DNA of 64,000 nucleotides, from positions 124,001 through 188,000 of the forward strand of contig NZ_JAJVKW010000004.1 of the NCBI RefSeq assembly GCF_024198255.1, in the 5' to 3' direction. The notes below the pieces were generated by a model, which ran no database searches, had not been told where the DNA came from, and saw nothing but the letters and a program-made list of their open reading frames with translations. The position numbers were made by a program, and so were the translations under genes. Below, in pieces: positions 19,447 to 27,970 of this stretch. Source of the stretch: Myxococcus guangdongensis. GTDB taxonomy: Bacteria; Myxococcota; Myxococcia; Myxococcales; Myxococcaceae. Position 1 is the stretch's first letter; every line of letters starts with the position of its first letter.

Positions 19447-20580
19447 TCACCGGGCGCCGAGTATCTCCATCTCCGCGAGCTGGCCGTCCGCGCTCTCCGG
19501 GAACACGCTGACCGCGTCCACGTCCACCAGCGGCACGGTCAGCACGCAGCGCTCCCACGCGCCCGTGCCCTGGTAGCGGCACACCGTGGGATTCACGAAC
19601 GAGAAGCCTCCCTCCGGGTCCGCGAGCCCCACGCCCTTCGGGGTGCGCACGATGGCGCGCAGCGAGCCTGCGCCCTTCGCCCGGACGCTCACGCCCACCA
19701 GGTGCTTGAGCGTGGGCGCGTAGCCCGCGCGCAGCGCCCCATCCGCCGTCCAGCGCGAGGTCCTGGCCGCGTTGCTCACCGCGACGCGCGTGTTCTCGTC
19801 GCCGTCGAAGGCCTGGAAGCCCGGCTGCGCTCCGGTGACCTGGTCGGGCTTCACCGGCGCGGTCTCCACGCGCGGCCCGCTGGCGAGCGTCCGCAGCGTG
19901 GGCACCTTGTCCCCCTGCTGGAGCGCCGCCGCGCGCAGCACGGACACAGGAAGGTGCCCGGCGCCCTGGCAGCGGGGCGCCAGGCCCTCCAGGAGCGGAA
20001 GCACGGTCGCGGGCAGGGCGACGTCCGCCTGGGCGGCCGGGGCCAGCCCCAACCGGACGATGGTGTCACAGGCCCCCGCCGTGCCCGGCCCGGCGTGCTC
20101 CAGGTTCCACTGGAGCTCGGGGACCTCCGGCGCGCGGCCCACCGTGGCGTCCAGCAGGGCCTGACCCACGCGCTGCGCGCAGGGATTCACCCGGCCGGGG
20201 CACTGCTCGCACAGCGTGGCCAGGAGGCCCCGCAGCGGAGTGTCCACTCCCTGGCTGAACGGGGCCCGGGCGTTGAGGGCCGGGCCCAGCTCACAGGCGC
20301 GCGCGGTGGGCTCGGCGCAGGCCTTCAGTCGCGCTCGGGCGTCGTCCAGGACGCTGGGGACCTCGGGGGCGCGCAGGGCTGCGTCCAGGGCCCGCTCCAG
20401 GGCGAGACAGTCGGGTGACGGGAGCATCACGGGGGCAGCCGGGGAGGCGGCGGCCCGGGCGGGGGGACGCTCGGGCGGGGCAGCGCTCGTCACATCCGGG
20501 TGCGTCACGCACCACAGACGGCCGAAGGCGATGAGCCCCACGAGCATCAGCAGGAGGGTCCTGAGCGGGAAACGGCGCAC
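19447..20580 (-). CDS. Hypothetical membrane-anchored or secreted protein
   Basis: A 377-residue protein with an N-terminal hydrophobic anchor (FPLRTLLLMLVGLIAFG) preceded by arginines, so it is probably exported and held by an uncleaved signal. A Pro/Ala-rich linker follows, then a helical, cysteine-containing region (repeated CxxC-like pairs such as LCEQCPG), and a C-terminal beta-rich domain of about 120 residues with FDGDENTRVAVSNAART that may be a discoidin-like sandwich. I chose GTG 20580 because AAGGAG ends 8 nt upstream; an ATG at 20637 has no ribosome site. Function unknown. It is divergent from lpdA. Confidence 0.78.
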   Translation of the reverse strand: MRRFPLRTLLLMLVGLIAFGRLWCVTHPDVTSAAPPERPPARAAASPAAPVMLPSPDCLALERALDAALRAPEVPSVLDDARARLKACAEPTARACELGPALNARAPFSQGVDTPLRGLLATLCEQCPGRVNPCAQRVGQALLDATVGRAPEVPELQWNLEHAGPGTAGACDTIVRLGLAPAAQADVALPATVLPLLEGLAPRCQGAGHLPVSVLRAAALQQGDKVPTLRTLASGPRVETAPVKPDQVTGAQPGFQAFDGDENTRVAVSNAARTSRWTADGALRAGYAPTLKHLVGVSVRAKGAGSLRAIVRTPKGVGLADPEGGFSFVNPTVCRYQGTGAWERCVLTVPLVDVDAVSVFPESADGQLAEMEILGAR

Positions 20581-20661
20581 GAGCAATCTCCTTGATTCCA
20601 ACCGGGAGCGGGGGTTATCAGCCCCACCGGGTTCCATCCGCAAATAATGACGGAGGCATGC

Positions 20662-22059
20662 GTGGCTGAGACGTTCGACGTGGTGATCATCGGTTCGGGC
20701 CCTGGCGGCTACGTGGGCGCCATCCGCGCGGGGCAACTCGGGCTGAAGACGGCCATCATCGAGAAGGACAAGCGTCTGGGTGGCACGTGCCTCCACCGCG
20801 GGTGCATCCCCACCAAGTCCCTGCTGTGGACGGCGGAGCTGTTCCACCACGTCAAGGAGGCCGGGGACTTCGGCATCGACCTGTCGAGCCCGACGGTCAA
20901 CTGGCCGAACGCGATGAAGCACAAGGACAAGGTCGTCACCAAGGGTGCCAACGGCATCGACTTCTTGATGAAGAAGAACAAGGTGACGGTCATCAAGGGC
21001 CACGGCCGCATCGCGGGCAAGGGCAAGGTGGAGGTCACCGCCGCCGACGGCACCAAGCAGGTGCTGGACGCCAAGAACATCATCATCGCGACGGGCTCGG
21101 TCCCCAAGTCCCTGCCGAACGTGCCGGTGGACCACAAGCGCGTGCTCAACAGCGACTCCATCCTGCAGATCGAGCGCATCCCCAAGAGCATCATCGTCCT
21201 GGGCGCGGGCGCGGTCGGCTGTGAGTTCGCGTCCATCTTCAACCACGTGGGCAGCAAGACGGCCATCGTGGAGTACCTGCCGGCGCTCCTGCCCATCGAG
21301 GACGCGGACATCTCCAAGGAGCTGGAGAAGATCTTCCGTCGCCGCGGCATCGACGTGCACACGGGCTCCGCGGTGGAGAAGGTGGAGCACACGGCGGACG
21401 GCGTGCGCGTCACGATGAAGGTCGGCAACGAGACCAAGACGCTGGAGGCGGAGATCCTCCTGTCGGCCGTGGGCCGCTCGCCGGTGACGGACGACGTGGG
21501 CCTGGACAAGACGTCCATCAAGACCGACCGCGGCTACATCAAGGTCGACTCGATGCTGCGCACCAGCGAGCCCAACGTCTACGCGGTGGGCGACGTCATC
21601 CCCACCCCGATGCTGGCCCACATGGCCAGCTCCGAGTGCGTGCTCGCCGTGGAGCACATCGCGGGGAAGAACCCGCAGCCTATCAACTACGACCTCACCC
21701 CGTCCGCCACGTACTGCTACCCCGAGGTCGCCTCGGTGGGCCTGACGGAGAAGAAGGCCAAGGAGCGCGGCTACGACGTCAAGATCGGCAACGCCCCGTT
21801 CGGCGCGGTGACGAAGTCCGCCATCACCAACGAGTCCACGGGCCTCATCAAGATCGTCTCCGACAAGAAGTACGACGAGGTGCTGGGCATCCACATCATC
21901 GGCCCGCACGCCACGGAGCTGCTCGCCGAGGCCTGCGTCGCGCTGAAGCTGGAGATCACCACCGAGGAGCTGGCGGGCACCATCCACGCCCACCCGACGC
22001 TCTCGGAGATCGTCCACGAGGGCGCCGAGGCCACGCTGGGTCACCCGCGCCACTTCTAG
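20662..22059 (+). CDS. lpdA: Dihydrolipoyl dehydrogenase (E3)
   Basis: A 465-residue FAD/NAD enzyme that reoxidises dihydrolipoyl groups of 2-oxoacid dehydrogenase complexes. FAD binding is in VVIIGSGPGGYVGAIRA, the redox disulfide is C43/C48 (GGTCLHRGCIPTK), the NAD site is IIVLGAGAVGCEFASIF, and the C-terminal acid-base His is in IHAHPTLSE. The GTG at 20662 has a GGAGGC ribosome site at good spacing; an ATG at 20647 would add five residues. lipA and an E2 subunit lie downstream, but no E1 gene is present here. Confidence 0.97.
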   Translation: MAETFDVVIIGSGPGGYVGAIRAGQLGLKTAIIEKDKRLGGTCLHRGCIPTKSLLWTAELFHHVKEAGDFGIDLSSPTVNWPNAMKHKDKVVTKGANGIDFLMKKNKVTVIKGHGRIAGKGKVEVTAADGTKQVLDAKNIIIATGSVPKSLPNVPVDHKRVLNSDSILQIERIPKSIIVLGAGAVGCEFASIFNHVGSKTAIVEYLPALLPIEDADISKELEKIFRRRGIDVHTGSAVEKVEHTADGVRVTMKVGNETKTLEAEILLSAVGRSPVTDDVGLDKTSIKTDRGYIKVDSMLRTSEPNVYAVGDVIPTPMLAHMASSECVLAVEHIAGKNPQPINYDLTPSATYCYPEVASVGLTEKKAKERGYDVKIGNAPFGAVTKSAITNESTGLIKIVSDKKYDEVLGIHIIGPHATELLAEACVALKLEITTEELAGTIHAHPTLSEIVHEGAEATLGHPRHF

Positions 22060-22298
22060 TCGGCGAGGGTAGAGGACGGGCGCCCCCATGGGTGCTCGCC
22101 AGGGCCGTCCCCGGAGCGAGCGCTTCGAGGGCGGCCTCGTGCTTTCCGGGGGCCAGGCACGACTCGCCAGGAGGGCCGGCAACAGGGCTGTCGGGCCGCT
22201 GGAGGGTTGGCGCGGGGGCCAGGGCGCTCTCACGGGGGCTGCCCGGCCGGGACGCGGGCATTAGTAGGGAGACGACGTGCGCGAAGGCCCTGCGGGTG

Positions 22299-22319
22299 CT
22301 AACGCCTCGCGTTAGAGGC
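22299..22319 (+). promoter_or_regulatory. Overlapping inverted repeats upstream of lipA
   Basis: Two inverted repeats share bases: CTAACGC/GCGTTAG (22299-22305 and 22309-22315, 3-nt loop) and GCCTC/GAGGC (22304-22308 and 22315-22319, 6-nt loop). They exclude each other as hairpins, and the first could also be a protein-binding dyad. They lie about 50 nt before the lipA ATG. The rest of the gene-free stretch 22060-22366 is GC-rich and shows nothing else I can name. Confidence 0.4.
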
Positions 22320-22366
22320 TTCCCGCTTGAACGTCTTCCGCCCAAACCATAGAAGGCCCGCGACCC

Positions 22367-23296
22367 ATGGCGACTCCTGACCGGTTCCCTCTCCCCCAGG
22401 TGACAGAGACGACCCGCAAGCCGGACTGGCTGAAGGTGCGCCTGCCTCACGGCGAAGGGTACGAGCGGGTGAAGGCCATCGTGAAGCGCACGAAGCTGGC
22501 CACCGTGTGCGAAGAGGCCCGCTGCCCGAACATCGCCGAGTGCTGGGGTGGCGGCACGGCCACGGTGATGTTGATGGGCGAGGTCTGCACGCGCGCGTGC
22601 CGCTTCTGCCACGTGAAGGTGGGCGCTCCGCCGCCGTTGGATCCGATGGAGCCCATCCACCTGGCCCAGGCCGTCAAGGAGATGGACCTGGAGTACATCG
22701 TCGTCACGTCGGTGAACCGGGATGACCGGCCCGACGGTGGCGCCAGCCACTTCGCCTCCGCGATTCGCGAGCTGCGCCGCGAGAGCCCGCGCACCATCGT
22801 CGAGGTGCTCATCCCCGACTTCAAGGGCGTGGAGAAGGACCTGGCCACGGTGGCCGAGGCCCGGCCGCACGTCGTCGCGCACAACGTGGAGACGGTGGAG
22901 CGCCTGACGCCGACGGTGAGAGACCGCCGCGCGAAGTACGCCCAGTCGCTGCGCGTGCTCGAGTACCTGAAGCACCGCCCCGAGGGCATCTACACCAAGA
23001 CGTCCGTCATGGTGGGCCTGGGCGAGACGGACGCCGAGCTGGAGCAGACCTTCAAGGATTTGCGCGGCGTGGGCGTGGACGTGCTCACGCTGGGACAGTA
23101 CCTGCAGCCCTCGCAGTACCACCTGCGCGTGGAGCGCTTCGTCACTCCGGCGCAGTTCGAGTCGTACAAGAAGCTGGCCGAGTCCTACGGTTTCCTCTAC
23201 GTGGCCTCGGGTCCGCTGGTTCGTTCCAGCTATCGCGCCGCCGAGTTCTTCATGAAGGGCCTGATGGAGCGCGAGCGCCTGGAGCGGCTCGGCTGA
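22367..23296 (+). CDS. lipA: Lipoyl synthase LipA
   Basis: A 309-residue radical-SAM enzyme that inserts two sulfur atoms into octanoyl groups on carrier proteins. The auxiliary sulfur-donating cluster is C48/C53/C59 (VCEEARCPNIAECW). The SAM cluster is C74/C78/C81 (CTRACRFC). The C-terminal RSSYRAAEF contains the conserved Arg-Ser-Ser-Tyr used to ligate the auxiliary cluster. The VTSVNRDDRPDGGA block is diagnostic. It precedes the E2 gene by 54 nt and probably shares a transcript with it; lipB follows after one more gene. Confidence 0.98.
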   Translation: MATPDRFPLPQVTETTRKPDWLKVRLPHGEGYERVKAIVKRTKLATVCEEARCPNIAECWGGGTATVMLMGEVCTRACRFCHVKVGAPPPLDPMEPIHLAQAVKEMDLEYIVVTSVNRDDRPDGGASHFASAIRELRRESPRTIVEVLIPDFKGVEKDLATVAEARPHVVAHNVETVERLTPTVRDRRAKYAQSLRVLEYLKHRPEGIYTKTSVMVGLGETDAELEQTFKDLRGVGVDVLTLGQYLQPSQYHLRVERFVTPAQFESYKKLAESYGFLYVASGPLVRSSYRAAEFFMKGLMERERLERLG

Positions 23297-23350
23297 GCGG
23301 GCCCGAATCGAGCCTTGACGCAACCCCCGTTCCTCTCGGAAAGACACCCC

Positions 23351-24598
23351 ATGGCAACCTTCGAATTCAAGCTCCCCGACCTCGGTGAAGGCGTGATGGA
23401 GGGCGAGCTGGTCAAGTGGCACGTCAAGGCCGGCGACGTCGTCAAGGAAGACCAGGTGCTCGCCGAGGTGATGACGGACAAGGCCACCGTCACCGTCCCC
23501 AGCCCGAAGGCCGGTCGCGTCATCCAGACGCACGGCAAGGAAGGCGACATCGCGAAGGTGCACCACCCGCTGGTGACGATGGAGATCGAAGGCGCCGCGC
23601 CGGCCCAGGCCGCGGGCCACGGGGCTCCCGCTCCGGCCGCGCAGACGGCGGCTCCCGCGCAGGCGGCGGCGGCTGCGCCCGCGCAGGCGACGAAGGTGCT
23701 GGCGACGCCGGTGACGCGTCGGATGGCGCGTGAGCACGGGCTGGATTTGACGACCATCTCCGGCAGCGGTCCGCAGGGGCGGGTGACGAAGGCGGACGTG
23801 GTGGCGGCGCTGGAGGGCGGCGGCGAGCAGAAGAACGTGGTGGCGCCGGCCCAGGCGCGTCCCGCGGCGCCCTCCGTGTCGACGGGACGGTCGGACGAGC
23901 GCGTGCCGCTGCGGGGCCTGCGCAAGAAGATCGCCGAGAAGATGGTGCGCTCGAAGTTCACGATGCCGCACTTCGCCTTCGTGGAGGAAGTGGACGCGAC
24001 GGAGCTGGTGGCGCTGCGTGCCCGGCTCAACGCGCAGCTGGCGGCGGTGGGCGACAACACGAAGATCAACTACCTGCCCTTCATCATCAAGGCGACCATC
24101 GCCGCGCTGAAGCGCTTCCCGCACCTGAACGCCAACTTCGACGAGGCGGCGCAGGAGCTGGTGGTGCGCGGCGAATACAACATCGGCATGGCGGTGGCGA
24201 CGCCGGACGGCCTGACGGTGGCGGTGGTGAAGGACGCGGACCGGCTGACGCTGGCCGAGCTGGCGCGTGAGACGTCGCGCCTGGGTGTGGCGGCGCGCGA
24301 GCGCAAGCTGAAGATGGAGGAGCTGACGGGCGGCACCTTCACCATCACCTCGCTGGGGCAGACGGGCGGCCTGTTCGCCACGCCCATCATCAACCACCCC
24401 GAGGTGGGCATCATGGGCGTGCACAAGCTCAAGAAGCGCCCGGCGGTGGTGAAGGACCAGGTCGTCGTGCGCGACATGATGAACCTGTCGCTGTCGTGCG
24501 ACCACCGCGTCATCGACGGCTCGGTGGCCGCGGAGTTCGTGTACGAAGTCATCAAGTACCTCGAGAAGCCGGACATGCTGTTCCTGGCGATGTCCTGA
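23351..24598 (+). CDS. Dihydrolipoamide acyltransferase (E2) of a 2-oxoacid dehydrogenase
   Basis: A 415-residue E2 protein. One lipoyl domain (1-80) has the lipoylated lysine K44 in EVMTDKATV. An Ala/Pro linker leads to a peripheral-subunit-binding domain (about 118-155, ATPVTRRMAREHGLDL and GPQGRVTKADV). The catalytic acetyltransferase core ends with SCDHRVIDG, holding the active His. The single lipoyl domain, MTDK motif and linker are closer to branched-chain or 2-oxoacid E2 than to pyruvate E2. Substrate is not certain. It lies directly downstream of lipA, linking lipoate synthesis with its acceptor. Confidence 0.93.
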   Translation: MATFEFKLPDLGEGVMEGELVKWHVKAGDVVKEDQVLAEVMTDKATVTVPSPKAGRVIQTHGKEGDIAKVHHPLVTMEIEGAAPAQAAGHGAPAPAAQTAAPAQAAAAAPAQATKVLATPVTRRMAREHGLDLTTISGSGPQGRVTKADVVAALEGGGEQKNVVAPAQARPAAPSVSTGRSDERVPLRGLRKKIAEKMVRSKFTMPHFAFVEEVDATELVALRARLNAQLAAVGDNTKINYLPFIIKATIAALKRFPHLNANFDEAAQELVVRGEYNIGMAVATPDGLTVAVVKDADRLTLAELARETSRLGVAARERKLKMEELTGGTFTITSLGQTGGLFATPIINHPEVGIMGVHKLKKRPAVVKDQVVVRDMMNLSLSCDHRVIDGSVAAEFVYEVIKYLEKPDMLFLAMS

Positions 24599-24760
24599 GG
24601 TTCCTGGAGGCGGGCCCGGTGAGCGGAGGCTCCCGGGCGCCTTGTCCACGGTAGGGCGTCCCGTGGGGTTGCCAGGGGACGGACCGCCCGCTCGACGGTG
24701 GTGTCCGTCGAGCGTTCGAGGTCGGGCGGTGGTCCTCCAAGCCGGTTAGGCTCTGTCGGT

Positions 24761-26884
24761 ATGGCCGAGAACCCTCGCGAGCTGATCCGCGCCGCACAGT
24801 CCGCCGAGCTGAGCGGTGACGCGCCTCGTGCGGTGGAGCTGTTGTTCCAGGCCGCGACGCTCCTCCAGCGCGCGGGGAACGCACCTCGGGCGCTCCAGTT
24901 GCTGCGCCATGCGCGCCGACTGGATGAGTCCCGCACGGATGTCGCCGACGCGATGGCGCGGATCGAGCAGATGTCGGCGCAGGAGTCGTCGGCCTCTGCC
25001 ATGGATGTTCAGTCATCGACCTCGTCGATGGGGCGCGATGAGGGAGTCTCGTCGTCGGAGCTGGCGCTGAGGCAGCGCCTCATCGAGGCCGCGCTGCGTG
25101 AGCAGGAGGAGCCTCGGCTCGCGGAAGCACAGGTCGAAGCCCCCGCGTGGGTGTTGGACACGGAGGTGAGCGAAGACCTTCAGCGCCTGGAGGCCCAGCT
25201 CTCTCGCGGGAGTGACTCGTCCGGGGCCGTGTGGCCTCGAGCGGATGACGACGACAGCGGAGGGGCCGCTCCTGAGCGGGCCGGACCGTCGTCGCGGGCG
25301 CGGAGCAAGGGCGCGGACGGCAGCGCGAGCGCTGCTGGGCCCTCGCGCGCGAGCGTCGGAGCGTGGCCTGACACCCGACCCGATGATGAGGGGCGCGGAG
25401 CTTCTCCAGGGCGGAGTGGAGCGTCGTCGCGGGACGGGAGCATGGACGACGACAGCGTGCGTCCTGGCGCGACGCGTGCCCAGGCCTCGAGTGTGTCGCC
25501 AGGGGACGAAGGGGGCGGGGCCCGAGCGTCGTCGCGGGACTGGATCATTGACGTGGACGACCTCGTGAGCGCCGATTCGACGTCTGGCGAGGGTTGGAGC
25601 GTGACGGCTGGCGTCTCGCCAGACTCCCGATTCATGGCGCGGAGCGCAGGTTCGCGAAGCCGTGCTCGGAGCGCTGGTGAGCGATTCATGGGTCGCCCTG
25701 GCGCTGACGATGCGTCCTGGAGTCCAGGGCTGCTCGATGAGTGGGAGGATCCGGTGACAGGCGAGTCCGGATCCATGGGCGCGTCGGGGGCGGCGGAGCC
25801 TGGACGCGCATCCGGGGAAGAGGATGAGACCTGGCTCCTCGGGGACGTGGGCGAGTCCGTGACCGCCGAGGCGAGCCAGCTTCGCCCCATGGGTGCAACG
25901 GACTCGGGTTTGTTCGGAGCGCCGCAGCGAGCGTTGTCAGACGAAATCGAGGGAGGCGACGACACGCAGCCCGAGCGTCGACGCAAGCCGCGCATCATCG
26001 AGCGTGGGCCCACTCGCGCGGACGTGACGCTGGATGCGTGGTGCTCGTTCTGCTGCCGACCCCGCGCGGAGATTGGCGAACTCGTCGCGGGACCGGCGGG
26101 CGCGTTCATCTGCAAGTCGTGCCTCACGGCCTCCGCATCCCTGCTGGGTGACTCCGTGCGCCCGATGCGTCCTCGGGTCGAGACATCGACTCCGACTCCG
26201 AATGCGCCGGACTTCATCGGCCAACCGGAGTCGCGAAGCGCGCTCGTCGATGCACTCCGCACGGGCGTCCGCTGCGTGCTGCTCATCGGCGCGGAGGGCT
26301 GTGGGAAGAGCACCTTGCTCCGGATGCTCCAGCGAGAAGGGCAGGGCGTGCTCACCACCGTCGACGCGCTCGCGGAGGCTCCGTCTTCCACGCCACTGTT
26401 CATCGAGGATGTGGCCTCACTGAGCCCCGAACATGAGCGCACCCTCGGCGTCTTCCTGGCCCGCGCCGCGAGGCCCACGGTGGTGCTCTGCGCGCGGGGC
26501 AAGGCACCGACGTCGAGCAAGCTCACCCTTCGTGCAGAGGGCGTCCGCCTCGACATCCCCACCACGGACTCACTGTCTCGCGCCGTGGGGGGCGCCCTCC
26601 CGATGAACATCCTGGAGCACGTCCAGCGCCTCGTGGGCCTGCGTCAGCCCACGCTCGCGGAATACAGGGACATGGCGCGGGCCCACCTCGCCTCGCGCGA
26701 GCACGGGACGACGTTGTCCGAGAAGGCCCTCTTGGTGCTCGTGGCGGAAGCCGCGCGCTCCCCTCGCGCGGGCCATGAGCTCCAGGCGCTCCTCCAGCGC
26801 ATCCCCCCAGGCACCTGGGACCTCGACAAAGTCACGAAGCCGGCGCCTGCTCGCAAGGGGCGGCGCAAGAAGGGAACGTCGTGA
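24761..26884 (+). CDS. ClpX-type zinc-finger protein with P-loop ATPase-like domain
   Basis: A 707-residue protein of unusual architecture. Residues 1-70 are helical and TPR-like. Residues 75-415 are low-complexity, rich in Ser, Asp, Gly and Arg, with repeated blocks such as GASSRDGS and SRARS, and probably disordered. A zinc finger follows with C428, C431, C451 and C454, in AWCSFCCRPRAEIGEL to AGAFICKSCL; spacing and the LVAGP motif match the ClpX N-terminal C4 finger. A P-loop domain then has Walker A GAEGCGKST (510-518), a Walker-B-like LFIEDVAS, and a C-terminal helical lid, ending in a basic tail. It lacks the ClpX pore loops. Function is unknown. It is coupled to lipB by a 4-nt overlap. 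Confidence 0.8.
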   Translation: MAENPRELIRAAQSAELSGDAPRAVELLFQAATLLQRAGNAPRALQLLRHARRLDESRTDVADAMARIEQMSAQESSASAMDVQSSTSSMGRDEGVSSSELALRQRLIEAALREQEEPRLAEAQVEAPAWVLDTEVSEDLQRLEAQLSRGSDSSGAVWPRADDDDSGGAAPERAGPSSRARSKGADGSASAAGPSRASVGAWPDTRPDDEGRGASPGRSGASSRDGSMDDDSVRPGATRAQASSVSPGDEGGGARASSRDWIIDVDDLVSADSTSGEGWSVTAGVSPDSRFMARSAGSRSRARSAGERFMGRPGADDASWSPGLLDEWEDPVTGESGSMGASGAAEPGRASGEEDETWLLGDVGESVTAEASQLRPMGATDSGLFGAPQRALSDEIEGGDDTQPERRRKPRIIERGPTRADVTLDAWCSFCCRPRAEIGELVAGPAGAFICKSCLTASASLLGDSVRPMRPRVETSTPTPNAPDFIGQPESRSALVDALRTGVRCVLLIGAEGCGKSTLLRMLQREGQGVLTTVDALAEAPSSTPLFIEDVASLSPEHERTLGVFLARAARPTVVLCARGKAPTSSKLTLRAEGVRLDIPTTDSLSRAVGGALPMNILEHVQRLVGLRQPTLAEYRDMARAHLASREHGTTLSEKALLVLVAEAARSPRAGHELQALLQRIPPGTWDLDKVTKPAPARKGRRKKGTS

Positions 26885-27969
26885 ACACCATCACCGTCTA
26901 CCGGCTCGGCCGGGTGGAGTACGAGGACGGCCTCGAGCTCATGCGCCTCTTCGGCGACGCGCGTCGCGAGGGGCTCTGCTCCGATGCCCTGCTCCTCCTG
27001 GAGCACCCGCCCGTGCTGACCCTCGGCCGAGGCGCGAAGCGCGAGAACATCACCGCCTCCGACGCGAGCCTCTCCGCCGAGGGCGTGCAGGTCTTCGAGA
27101 CCAACCGCGGCGGCGACGTCACCTACCACGGCCCGGGACAAATCGTCGGCTACCCCATCTTCCTGCTCCCCGAGTCGCGCCATGACGTGCGTCGCTACGT
27201 GCGCGACGTGGAGCGCTCCATCATGCAGGTGCTGTCCGAGTGGGGCATCACCGCCGGCCCCATCCCCAAGTGGCCGGGCGTGTGGATTGGCGAAGAAGGC
27301 GCTCCGGACGCGCGGAAGATCGCCGCCATCGGCGTCCACATCTCCCGCTGGCTCACCACGCACGGGTTCGCGCTCAACGTGAACACCAAGATGGAGCACT
27401 TCCGCTTCATCGTCCCGTGCGGCATCCGCGAGGCCGGCGTCACGTCCATGCAGCGCGAGCGCGGCAACGCCATCCCCGTGCCCGACGTGGAGGAGGCCCT
27501 CGCTCGCAGCTTCTGCGCCGTGTTCGACAGCGAGCGCGTGGATGCGCCGCCGCCCATGTCCACCGTCAGCGTCGCCGTGGTTCGCGGCCACGGCCCGGAG
27601 GCCCGCGTCCTGCTCGTGCGCCGTCGCCCCGAGCGCGGAGGCTTCTGGCAGGTCCTCACGGGTCGGGTGGAGTCCGGCGAGTCTCCCGCCCAGGCCGCCG
27701 CTCGCGAACTGGAGGAGGAGACCGGACTGCGCCTCACGCCCGAGGACCTCGGCTACCAGCACGCCTTCGCCATCGGCGAGACGCTGCCCCCCGTGCTCGC
27801 GCGTGAGAACGGCTTCGCCGTCCAGGCCCCTCCGGACGCGGAGGTCCGCCTGGGCCCGGAGCACGACACCTTCGAGTGGGTGGATGTCCCCACCGCCCTG
27901 GAGCGCCTGCCCTTCGTGGGGCTGCGCGAGACGGTGAAGCGCGCGGTGGCACGCCAGCGCGGCGCCTGA
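26881..27969 (+). CDS. lipB: LipB octanoyltransferase fused to a Nudix hydrolase domain
   Basis: A 362-residue fusion. Residues 1-215 are octanoyl-ACP:protein octanoyltransferase, which attaches octanoyl groups for LipA to sulfurate: GGDVTYHGPGQ, catalytic K146 (ARKIAAIG) and C180 (VPCGIREAGVTS). Residues 224-362 are a Nudix domain with a full Nudix box GRVESGESPAQAAARELEEE at about 261-280, continuing TGL to 283. Nudix enzymes cleave nucleoside diphosphate derivatives; the substrate here is unknown. I do not recall this fusion as common. The GTG at 26881 overlaps the preceding stop by 4 nt. It is convergent with the MBL gene, 1 nt apart. Confidence 0.95.
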   Translation: MNTITVYRLGRVEYEDGLELMRLFGDARREGLCSDALLLLEHPPVLTLGRGAKRENITASDASLSAEGVQVFETNRGGDVTYHGPGQIVGYPIFLLPESRHDVRRYVRDVERSIMQVLSEWGITAGPIPKWPGVWIGEEGAPDARKIAAIGVHISRWLTTHGFALNVNTKMEHFRFIVPCGIREAGVTSMQRERGNAIPVPDVEEALARSFCAVFDSERVDAPPPMSTVSVAVVRGHGPEARVLLVRRRPERGGFWQVLTGRVESGESPAQAAARELEEETGLRLTPEDLGYQHAFAIGETLPPVLARENGFAVQAPPDAEVRLGPEHDTFEWVDVPTALERLPFVGLRETVKRAVARQRGA

Positions 27970-27970
27970 G

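Noticed and set aside
19447..22233. A 928-codon minus-strand frame covering lpdA
   Set aside because: Only the part from 20580 to 19447 has a good start, signal and normal codon use; the rest is the antisense shadow of lpdA.
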